Source: Mycobacteriales bacterium (lineage in GTDB: Bacteria > Actinomycetota > Actinomycetes > Mycobacteriales > CADCTP01). Taken from it: a stretch of DNA of 44,574 nt. The notes below the pieces were generated by a model. It made no database searches and was not told where the DNA came from. It was given only the letters and a program-made list of their open reading frames with translations. Each line of letters opens with the position of its first letter. Position 1 is the stretch's first letter. Both the position numbers and the translations under genes were made by a program. Shown here piece after piece: positions 15,955 through 23,288 of this stretch. The stretch spans positions 1 to 44,574 of the forward strand of contig DASYKU010000080.1 of assembly GCA_035995165.1 (NCBI GenBank), given 5' to 3'.

Positions 15955-18900
15955 ATGGCGTTGCATGTCGACCCGGGCGCCGCAGCCGGGACCGAGGGCG
16001 GGACCGGGACCACCGGGCCGGCCGGGCCGCCGGTGGTCCCGGACCGGGCGGTGGCGGCCGACCGCGGCGCCCGCACGGCCCAGATCGCCGGCACGGTCGC
16101 CTTCCTGGCCGGCCTGGTGAACCTGGTCTCCGCCGCGCTGCCGGCCGAGCGCAGCCGGCTGCGGGCGGTGCAGCTCATGACCCCGGAGATCCTGTCCACC
16201 GGGGCGCTCGTCGCGGTCGCGGCGCTCGGCATCGCCCTGATGCTGCTGGCCGGCGGCCTGCGCCGGCGCAACCGGGTGGCCTGGGCGGCCGCGGTCATCG
16301 CCCTGGCCGCCAGCGCGGTGTTCCATCTGCTCAAGGGCCTGGACCTGGTCGAGGTCGGGGTGACGGCCGTGCTGGCGGGCTGGCTGCTGGGCCAGTACCA
16401 GTACTTCACCGCCGGGTTCGGGCCGCGCGAACGCCGGCGGGTGCTCGGCCCGGCGATCGGCGTGGTCGTGATCACGGCCGTGTACGGCGTGGTGGGCGTC
16501 TGGTCCAACGAGCCGGGCCTGGTCGGCCGGATCGGTCTGTGGTCGGTGCTGCGCGACGTGGTCAAGATGGCGATCGGGCTGGGCAGCGACCTGCCGCTGC
16601 GCGGCCGGTTCGCCGAGGTGTTCCCGCCGTCGGTGGCGGCGCTGTTCTGGACCGGCGTGCTCGGTGTCCTGGTCCGCGCGCTGGCACCGCGCCGCGGGGT
16701 CGCCGGCGACCCGGGGCCGAGCGCGCAGGAGCTGGTCGACTCCGAGGACTCGCTGGCCTACTTCGCCACCCGCGACGACCGGATCTCGGCCCGCGACGGC
16801 GCCGGCATGGTCTCGTACGGGGTGGCCGGCGCGGTGGCGCTGGCGGCCGGCGACCCGATCGGCCCGCCGGCCAGCTGGCCCGGTGCCATCGGCGCCTTCG
16901 CCGAGCGGTCCGCCGCCCAGGGCCGGGTGCCGGCCGTGATCGGCTGCTCGGAGAGCGCGGTCGAGGCGTACGAGCGGGCGGGGCTGCACCGGATGTACCT
17001 CGGTGACGAGGCGGTGCTGGACCTGACCGACTTCGACATCGACGCGAAGGGCCGCCAGCACGCCAAGCGCGGCTGGAACCGTGGCCGCCGGGACGGGCTG
17101 CGGGCCCAGGTGCGCCGGTCCGGGGACCTCGACCCCGGCACGGTCGCCGAGCTCGTCGCGCTGTCGGACCGGTGGCGGGGCGGCAGCGCCGAGCGCGGGT
17201 TCTCGATGTCGCTGGGCCGGTTGTTCGACCCGCGGGACCGCGACTCGGTCGTGGTCCTGGCCCGCGGCCCCGAGGACACGGTGCTGGGCTTCCTCAACCT
17301 CGTGCCCTGGGACCGGGACGGTGCGAGCCTCGACGTCATGCGCCGGGACAAGTCCGCACCGAGCGTGATCAACGAGTTCCTCATCGTCGAGGCGGCACTG
17401 CAGCTGCCCGGGCTGGGCGTCCGCCGGCTGTCGCTGAACTTCGCCTTCCTGCGCGGGCTGATCACCGCGGCCGACCTCACCGGCGCCTCGCCGTGGACCA
17501 GGGCCCAGGCGTGGTTCCTGCACCGGGCGTCGCGCTGGTTCCAGATCGAGTCGCTGTACCTGTTCAACCAGAAGTTCGGCCCGGACTGGGTGCCGCGGTA
17601 CTGCGCGATCCAGTCGATGGAGGACCTGCCGCGGGTGGCGATCGCGATGGGCCGGGCCGAGGGGTTCGTGGAGAGCCCGGTCCGGTTGCCGTGGCGCCGG
17701 TCCAGTGCCGGGACACCCCGGGCCGGCAGCGCGGTGGAGCCGGCGGGCGCGGCTCCGGCCACCCTCGTCGGTGCGGTTGCCGGGACCGCCGTCGCTGGGA
17801 CCGCCGGGGCCGGTATCGAGCCGGCCGGGACGGCACCCGCCGGGACGGCACCCGCCGGGATGGCACCCGCCGGCACCGCCCCGGCGACGGTTCGGCCCGC
17901 CGCGGCGCCCCCGGCGCGGGAGCAGCGGCAGCCGCCGAGCCGGCTGGAGCGGGCCCGCCGGCTCAAGCTGGCCCGGCTCCGGGACGCCGGGGTGGACCCG
18001 TACCCGGTGGGCTTCACCCGGACGGCCACCCTGGCCGAGGTCCGGCGGCGCTGGGACGGGCTGTCCGCGGGTGACGAGACCGACGACGAGGTGCGGGTGG
18101 CCGGCCGGCTGATGCTCCGGCACGCGATCGGCGGGGTGACGTTCTGGACCATCCGGCACGGCACCGACCAGCTGCAGATCATGCTGGCGGTCGACGTGCT
18201 CGGGACCCAGCGCTACCGGGCCGCGCTCGATCTCGACCCGGGCGACTGGATCGGGGTGGCCGGCACGGTCGTCCGGACCCGGCGCGGCGAGCTGTCGGTC
18301 AAGGCCACCGCGGTCGAGCTGCTCACCAAGTCGCTGCGGCCGCTGCCGGACAAGTGGCGCGGTGTCGGCGACGTCGAGGTGCGGTCCCGGCAACGCGAGC
18401 TCGACCTGAGCATGAACCCGGCGACGCACCGGCAGTTCCGGCTCCGCTCGACCGTGCTGGAGACCCTGCGAGCCTCCATGGCGGCGCGGCAGTACGTCGA
18501 GGTGGAGACGCCGATCCTGCAGGTCCAGGCGGGCGGCGCGACGGCGCGGCCGTTCATCACCCACCACAACGCGTACGACATCGACCTGTACGCGCGGGTG
18601 GCCAGCGAGCTCTACCTCAAGCGGCTGCTGGTCGGCGGCATGGACCGGGTCTTCGACCTCGGCCCGATGTTCCGCAACGAGGGCGTGGACACCCGGCACA
18701 ACCCCGAGTTCACGATGCTGGAGTCCAACGAGGCGTTCGCCGACTACCGGGACATGATGCGGCTGTGCGAGGAGCTGTTCCGGGAGGCGGCGGGCGCGGT
18801 CGGACCGCTGGTGGTGACCTACCAGGGCAAGCGGATCGACCTCGGCGCCGAGTGGCGCGAGGTCACCATGCTGGACGCGGTGGCCGAGCACTTCGGCGTC

Positions 18901-19404
18901 CCCGACCTGTCCTACGACTGGCCGGTCGAGAAGCTGCGGGAGCTGTGCGACCGGGAGCGGGTGGCCTGGGAACCGGGCTGGGGGGCCGGCAAGCTCGTCG
19001 ACGAGCTGTACGACGAGCGGGTCGAGGCGACCATCGTGCAGCCCACGCTGATCACCAATCACCCGAAGGAAATCTCGCCGCTGGCCCACCCGCACCGTGA
19101 CGACCCGTCGGTCACCGAGCGGTTCGAGCTCGTCATCGCCGGCCGCGAGTACGCCAACGCCTACAGCGAGCTGACCGACCCGCTCGACCAGCGCGCCCGG
19201 ATGGAGGAGCAGGCGCTGGCCAAGGCCGGCGGCGACGAGGAGGCGATGGTGGTCGACGAGCCGTACCTGCGGGCGCTGGAGCTGGGGCTGCCGCCCAACG
19301 CCGGCCTCGGCGTCGGCGTGGACCGGCTGGTCATGCTGCTCGCGGACCTCCCGTCGATTCGGGAGGCCATCCTCTTCCCGCAGCTGCGGCCGGAGGGGCG
19401 CTGA
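15955..19404 (+). CDS. lysX: Bifunctional lysylphosphatidylglycerol synthetase/lysine-tRNA ligase LysX
   Basis: A 1149-residue fusion protein. An N-terminal membrane region (about 40-240) is followed by an MprF-type DUF2156 lysyltransferase domain (about 250-580, with PAVIGCSESAVEAYERAGLH, NFAFLRGLI and NQKFGPDWVPRY). A Pro/Ala/Gly linker with a tandem repeat comes next, then a complete class II lysyl-tRNA synthetase from about 655. The synthetase has an OB fold (GGVTFWTIRHGTDQLQI), motif 2 region FDLGPMFRNEGVDTRHNPEF and motif 3 GLGVGVDRLVMLL. LysX charges tRNA with lysine and transfers it to phosphatidylglycerol, making a cationic lipid that resists antimicrobial peptides. Length and order match Mycobacterium LysX. 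It starts 6 bp after the esterase stop and ends 1 bp before the phosphoesterase start. Confidence 0.95.
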   Translation: MALHVDPGAAAGTEGGTGTTGPAGPPVVPDRAVAADRGARTAQIAGTVAFLAGLVNLVSAALPAERSRLRAVQLMTPEILSTGALVAVAALGIALMLLAGGLRRRNRVAWAAAVIALAASAVFHLLKGLDLVEVGVTAVLAGWLLGQYQYFTAGFGPRERRRVLGPAIGVVVITAVYGVVGVWSNEPGLVGRIGLWSVLRDVVKMAIGLGSDLPLRGRFAEVFPPSVAALFWTGVLGVLVRALAPRRGVAGDPGPSAQELVDSEDSLAYFATRDDRISARDGAGMVSYGVAGAVALAAGDPIGPPASWPGAIGAFAERSAAQGRVPAVIGCSESAVEAYERAGLHRMYLGDEAVLDLTDFDIDAKGRQHAKRGWNRGRRDGLRAQVRRSGDLDPGTVAELVALSDRWRGGSAERGFSMSLGRLFDPRDRDSVVVLARGPEDTVLGFLNLVPWDRDGASLDVMRRDKSAPSVINEFLIVEAALQLPGLGVRRLSLNFAFLRGLITAADLTGASPWTRAQAWFLHRASRWFQIESLYLFNQKFGPDWVPRYCAIQSMEDLPRVAIAMGRAEGFVESPVRLPWRRSSAGTPRAGSAVEPAGAAPATLVGAVAGTAVAGTAGAGIEPAGTAPAGTAPAGMAPAGTAPATVRPAAAPPAREQRQPPSRLERARRLKLARLRDAGVDPYPVGFTRTATLAEVRRRWDGLSAGDETDDEVRVAGRLMLRHAIGGVTFWTIRHGTDQLQIMLAVDVLGTQRYRAALDLDPGDWIGVAGTVVRTRRGELSVKATAVELLTKSLRPLPDKWRGVGDVEVRSRQRELDLSMNPATHRQFRLRSTVLETLRASMAARQYVEVETPILQVQAGGATARPFITHHNAYDIDLYARVASELYLKRLLVGGMDRVFDLGPMFRNEGVDTRHNPEFTMLESNEAFADYRDMMRLCEELFREAAGAVGPLVVTYQGKRIDLGAEWREVTMLDAVAEHFGVPDLSYDWPVEKLRELCDRERVAWEPGWGAGKLVDELYDERVEATIVQPTLITNHPKEISPLAHPHRDDPSVTERFELVIAGREYANAYSELTDPLDQRARMEEQALAKAGGDEEAMVVDEPYLRALELGLPPNAGLGVGVDRLVMLLADLPSIREAILFPQLRPEGR
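17821..17880 (+). repeat. Four 15-bp tandem repeats inside lysX linker
   Basis: Units start at 17821, 17836, 17851 and 17866; the middle two differ only by GGGACG versus GGGATG. They encode the repeat P-A-G-T-A (one copy P-A-G-M-A) in the flexible linker between the lipid-transferase and tRNA-synthetase domains. Such repeats can change copy number by slippage, always in frame. Confidence 0.85.
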
Positions 19405-19405
19405 C

Positions 19406-20884
19406 GTGCCGAAAGCGTCCACTGGGGACGTCCTCCCGTGCCCGCGGGAGGTGGCGCTCGAGGTCGGTCCGAGCGGGCGGCTGGTGTTCGTCTCCGACGT
19501 GCACCTGACCGGGGGCGGCCCGGTGGCCGACTTCGGCGCGACCGACGAGCTGGTCGAGCTGCTGGACGACCTCGGCCGGCACGACGGCGACGTCCTGCTG
19601 ATGCTCGGCGGGGACATCCTCGACCTGCTGCAGGCGGGCGGGACCCCGGTCGAGGCGGTCGGCCGCGTGCTGGCCGGCGCGGACGCCCGGGCGGTCGCGG
19701 CCGCGGTGGCCCGGATCGCCGGCCGGACCGGTGGCACGGTCGTCTACCTGGTCGGGAACCACGACTCCGCGCTGGCCTGGGACGCCGAGGCCCGGAGTCA
19801 GGTGGGAGAGGCGTTCGGGGTCGACAGGTTCGCCCTGCACGCGCAGGTGGAGGTGCACTGCCCCGACGGCCGTACGGTCACCGTGCTGGCCGAGCACGGG
19901 CACGCGATGGACGTCTACAACCGGCACACCGACCCGTACGACCCGCTGGACACCCCGGCCGGCGACCACGTCGTCCAGGAAGTGGTGAACCGCTTCGACC
20001 TGATGGCCCCGGAGCGTCCCGACCTCCGGCTGGACCAGATTGACAACGTCCGCCCGTCGGCCGCGGTCCCGGTGTGGCTGGTGTCCAACTTCTTCTACCG
20101 CTTCCTGCGCCGGATGCTGCGCCGGTTCGCGCTGCCGCTGGTCGGGGTGTTCATCCTGCTGCACGTGCCGGTGGTCACGCTGGTCCTGCACGACCTGCAC
20201 GGCCGGTCGGAGGAGGTGGCGCGGATGGCCTCCCGGGCGTTCGTCTGGCTCTTCGCCGTCGTGCTCGTCGACGTGGCCCTGTTCGTCGTGCTGGCCGCAT
20301 TCCTGGGCCGGTCGCTGCGGGATGCGGCCGCGGTCTACGGCGGCACCCCGGACGACGACGCCACCGACCTGGCCAACCGGGCCGCCGCCATGGGGGAGCT
20401 GCTCACCGTCCGCGACCCGGACGCGTCGGTGTTGCTGGCCGGGCACACCCACCGGGCCGCCCTGGTGCCGGGCGGCCGGGGCCGGGTGGTCGCGGACAGC
20501 GGCTGCTGGATCCAGGCGCTGATCCCGGTGCGTACGTGGCTGGCGCTGCCGCCGGTCTTCGTGCCGGCGTACCCGTGCACCTGGGTCGAGGTGCTGCCCG
20601 CGGTCGGCGGGGCCGAGGTGAGCCTGTGGGAGCGGCCGCTCGCGGCGCCCGGGCGCCTGTCGGTGGTGGAGCGGATCGTGATGCGGGGGCGTCCGGCGCC
20701 GTCGAAGCCCGCGCCCGCGCGCAAGGTGGTCTCGGCGCGGGCGCTTCCCCGGCCCGGGCCGCTGCGGCCGGACTGGACCCCCGGGGCGGCCGCGGCCGGG
20801 GCGAGCGAGGACCCGCTCGGCTCTCAGCGCTGGTCCGGACTGCCGGCGGCCGCGGATCCCCGGTCCGGTGACCGGAGCGACTGA
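19406..20884 (+). CDS. Membrane-associated calcineurin-like metallophosphoesterase
   Basis: The 492-residue product contains every metallophosphoesterase block. SDVHLT gives Asp31 and His33, GGDILD gives Asp70, and GNHD lies at 117-120. EHGHAMD follows near 172, and AGHTHR near 345. Between the fourth and fifth blocks sit two hydrophobic helices (LPLVGVFILLHVPVVTLVL and FAVVLVDVALFVVLAAFLG). The catalytic core is therefore split by a membrane hairpin, suggesting a membrane-bound phosphatase or phosphodiesterase, perhaps of lipid or nucleotide substrates. The C-terminal tail is basic and proline-rich. The GTG start at 19406 lies one base after the lysX stop, so translation is probably coupled. 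The next gene overlaps its stop (TGATG). Confidence 0.85.
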   Translation: MPKASTGDVLPCPREVALEVGPSGRLVFVSDVHLTGGGPVADFGATDELVELLDDLGRHDGDVLLMLGGDILDLLQAGGTPVEAVGRVLAGADARAVAAAVARIAGRTGGTVVYLVGNHDSALAWDAEARSQVGEAFGVDRFALHAQVEVHCPDGRTVTVLAEHGHAMDVYNRHTDPYDPLDTPAGDHVVQEVVNRFDLMAPERPDLRLDQIDNVRPSAAVPVWLVSNFFYRFLRRMLRRFALPLVGVFILLHVPVVTLVLHDLHGRSEEVARMASRAFVWLFAVVLVDVALFVVLAAFLGRSLRDAAAVYGGTPDDDATDLANRAAAMGELLTVRDPDASVLLAGHTHRAALVPGGRGRVVADSGCWIQALIPVRTWLALPPVFVPAYPCTWVEVLPAVGGAEVSLWERPLAAPGRLSVVERIVMRGRPAPSKPAPARKVVSARALPRPGPLRPDWTPGAAAAGASEDPLGSQRWSGLPAAADPRSGDRSD

Positions 20885-21768
20885 TGGTGCTCGCCTTGGT
20901 CGCCCTGGTGGCCACCGTGCTGTGCTACGGCACCGCGACGGTGTTCCAGGACGTGGCTGCGGGGCAGGAGGACCGCCGCTCCGGCGCCGACCCGTTCCTC
21001 ATCGTCCGGCTGTTCCGCCGGCTGCCCTACGTCGCCGGTACGGCCCTGGACGGCGCCGGCTTCCTGCTGTCGCTGCTCGCGTTGCGCCGGCTGCCGGTAT
21101 TCGCCGTGCAGGCCGGCGTGGCCGCGAGCATCGGCGTGACGGCGGTGGTCGCCGCCGTGGTATTCGGCCTCCGGCTGGGTCGTCGCGGCTGGGCGGTGCT
21201 CGGGCTGCTGGGCACCGGGCTGGTCGCGGTGGCGGGCAGCGCCGCCGCCGAGGCAGCCCGACCGGAGACGACTGGCCTGTGGGTCGGGCTGTGCGCGGGG
21301 GTGGCCGTGCTGACCGTGCTGGCCTGGCTCGTCAGCCGGCGCGGACCGACGGACTGGTCCGCGTCCGCACTCGCGGCGGTCAGCGGACTCGCGTACGGCG
21401 GGGTGGCCCTGACCGCGCGGCTGCTGTCGGCAGGAGACGGCTCGTTCCTGTCCCAGGGACTGCTCCACCTGCTCGCCGACCCGCTGCTGTGGGCCCTGCT
21501 CGGCTATGGCGCGATCGGCCTGGTCACCTTTGCATCGGCGCTGCGGGAAGGACCGGTCACCACCGTGGCCGCTGTGGTCGTCGTCGCGGAGACCGTCGCT
21601 CCGTCGATGGCGGGGCTGCTGCTGCTCGGCGACCGGGCCCGGCCCGGCCTGGGCTGGCTCGCCGGGCTGGGGTTCGTGGTCACCGTGCTCGCCGCCTGGC
21701 TGCTCACCCGGCTCGACCGTGACCGCGTTCCCGCCGGCACCACCGATCGGCCGTCCCCGGGCCGGTGA
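20884..21768 (+). CDS. DMT-superfamily (EamA-like) integral membrane transporter
   Basis: The 294-residue product has nine or ten predicted helices in two halves. It starts VLALVALVATVLCYGTATVF and has the typical short loops and terminal half-helix (AGLGFVVTVLAAWLL) of EamA/DMT permeases. The sequence GPVTTVAAVVVVAETVAPSM resembles the second EamA repeat, which often has P-V-x-A-x-x-x-x-x-x-E-x-x-x-P. The substrate is unknown; a role in moving the lipid or amine product of the LysX block is inference. Its ATG shares the last base of the previous stop, and it is the last gene of the five-gene operon. A 280-bp gap with no recognisable gene follows. Confidence 0.75.
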   Translation: MVLALVALVATVLCYGTATVFQDVAAGQEDRRSGADPFLIVRLFRRLPYVAGTALDGAGFLLSLLALRRLPVFAVQAGVAASIGVTAVVAAVVFGLRLGRRGWAVLGLLGTGLVAVAGSAAAEAARPETTGLWVGLCAGVAVLTVLAWLVSRRGPTDWSASALAAVSGLAYGGVALTARLLSAGDGSFLSQGLLHLLADPLLWALLGYGAIGLVTFASALREGPVTTVAAVVVVAETVAPSMAGLLLLGDRARPGLGWLAGLGFVVTVLAAWLLTRLDRDRVPAGTTDRPSPGR

Positions 21769-22048
21769 GCGGGGCACGGGCCGCCGCCCGGGCCGCTGCC
21801 CGGACTTCGTGGTGACGGGCGGCTGGAGCGCGCCATCACTTCGGATCGCGCGGGACGAGCAGCCCTTGTTGTGCAGTGTGCCGTCACAGTCGGTGGGCGC
21901 CCGGGATGCGGGGTGTCCCGCGTCAGGTAGGTGGCAGGGATCCGGCTCGGTCAAAGTTGGGGATGGTCGGTTCTGCGTGGCCGAGGTGGACCTCGATCGG
22001 CCGGTTCCAGGACAGGGCTCGGGAGAGAGGTCCGAAGCGAGGTCGCAC

Positions 22049-22382
22049 CTAGTCTCCGGAGGACGTGTCGCCTTGGGCGGCCTCGGTCAAGGCGTCGCGC
22101 AGCGCTGCTCGCGACGTGATGCCGAGCTTCGGAAAGGCGCGGTAGAGGTGCGTCCCGACTGTTCGCGGAGACAGGAACAGGCTCTCGCCGATCTGTTTGT
22201 TGGACATGCCGGAGGCCGCCATCAGGCCGATCTCACGTTCCTGCGGGGTGAGCGTGCCCGCCGAGACATCGTCGTGGCGGCGGCGGGTTCGGCCCGAGGC
22301 ACGCATCTCATTGCCTGCCCTGATGACCCAGGGTCCGGCTCCGAGATGTTGGAATACCCCGGCCGTCGCCTGGCGGATCGCC
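22049..22382 (-). pseudogene. Decapitated LuxR-family regulator (C-terminal HTH only)
   Basis: The minus-strand frame reads AIRQATAGVFQHLGAGPWVI, RAGNEMRASG, then the LuxR helix-turn-helix LTPQEREIGLMAASGMSNKQ with SPRTVGTHLYRAFPKLGI. The first part is the usual last TPR/helix before the DNA-binding domain of LAL regulators (FERLGARPWAERARAELRATG in relatives). Everything before it (sensor and NTPase) is missing. Homology stops at 22382, exactly where RepSA-like sequence begins on the other strand. An ATG upstream at 22438 could start a 129-residue product, but its first part would come from the foreign sequence. Confidence 0.75.
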
Positions 22383-22850
22383 TGGGGTGAGCAGCTCGAC
22401 ATCCGGCCGCTGCGGCCACGCGGAGACGGCGACGTCACCGACCGGGCCGTCGTCGCCTACCTCGCCAAGTACGCCACCAAGTCCACCGAGAACACCGGCC
22501 ACATCTCCAAGCGGCTCACAGCGTCCACAGTGGACTACTACGCCGACCCCGCACACGCACGCCCGCCGGCTGGTCGACGCCTGTTGGATCCTCGGCGACG
22601 CCGACGGTTGGGGAGGCCTACGCCGCTGGGCACACATGCTCGGCTTCGGCGGCCACTTCGGCACCCGCTCCCGCCGCTACTCGACCACCCTCCGCGCGCT
22701 GCGGGCCTCCCGGCGGACCTGGCGCCGGCGCGAGCTGGTCGAGACCCGCGAGCACGTCGAAGAGACCACGTTGGTCGTCGGCTCCTGGAGCTACGCCGGC
22801 TCTGGTTGGCGAACCACGGCGGAGGCGCTGCTGGCGACGGCGTACTGCCC
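22383..22850 (+). pseudogene. RepSA-type replication initiator fragment of a pSAM2-like integrative element
   Basis: From 22383 the plus strand reads WGEQLDIRPL, GDGDVTDRAVVAYLAKYATK, STENTGHISKRL. After a one-base shift near 22551 it reads THARRLVDACWILG, LRRWAHMLGFGGHFGT, ETTLVVGSWSYAGSGW. This is the second half of actinomycete RepSA, the rolling-circle initiator of pSAM2-class AICEs. The N-terminal half, including the catalytic region, is gone and the frame is broken, so it cannot initiate replication. Confidence 0.8.
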
Positions 22851-22893
22851 GCGAGGAGATGTCCAGTCCACAGTAGACGGAGAGGCACCACCG

Positions 22894-23070
22894 ATGGCGG
22901 CGGTTCTTCCGACCACTCCCTCGCAGATCCGGGCTCTGCGTCAGCCGCCCGGTCCGGCTACCTACACGGTCAAGGACGTCGCGGCGCTGCTCGGGCTGCA
23001 CCTCACCACCGACGTCCCACCGCCACTCCGCCTGGCCGCAGCCTTCAGCAAACTCGCGCTGGCCATGTGA
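22894..23070 (+). pseudogene. Excisionase-like HTH start joined to an unrelated tail
   Basis: An ATG at 22894 with GGAGAGG about 8 bases upstream begins a frame with TYTVKDVAALLGL, the first helix-turn-helix residues of MerR/excisionase proteins that follow repSA in AICEs. After LLGL the similarity ends, and DVPPPLRLAAAFSKLALAM closes the frame at 23070. The same kind of tail occurs at 1530-1599. The junction (about 22998) therefore looks like a deletion fusing xis to another gene. Confidence 0.5.
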
Positions 23071-23288
23071 CCTGCGCTTCTCCCCGCCCGACGCTTGCCC
23101 CGGCACGCTGGACGCAACAGACCCGTGCGTCGTCCCGCCGGGTCCCGACCCCGGGCCCGGCCGGCGCCGCGGTGAAGGCGATGAGCGGTGACCCGTCCGG
23201 GGCGGCCCGGTCCGGCCTGCAGCGGCTCATCGACGCCGGGGTGTCGCCGCCACTCCACCGGCCCGGAACCTGAGCCCGTGCCCGCCGG

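Noticed and set aside
17821-17880. Possible CRISPR-like or mobile repeat
   Set aside because: The units are directly adjacent 15-mers in frame inside lysX with no spacers, so they are a coding tandem repeat.
14527-19737. A 1736-codon open frame on the minus strand opposite the permease-LysX block
   Set aside because: It mirrors four recognisable plus-strand genes. Its translation is Arg/Gly/Asp/His-rich with no family motif; long antisense frames are expected in such GC-rich DNA.
22383-23070. A functional plasmid or AICE replication origin
   Set aside because: Only the C-terminal half of RepSA remains, frameshifted, with no integrase, conjugation gene or att site in view.
23071-23288. A possible short protein (GLQRLIDAGVSPP near its end)
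   Set aside because: It reads on from the RepSA region in another frame, with no start or ribosome site and no recognised family.
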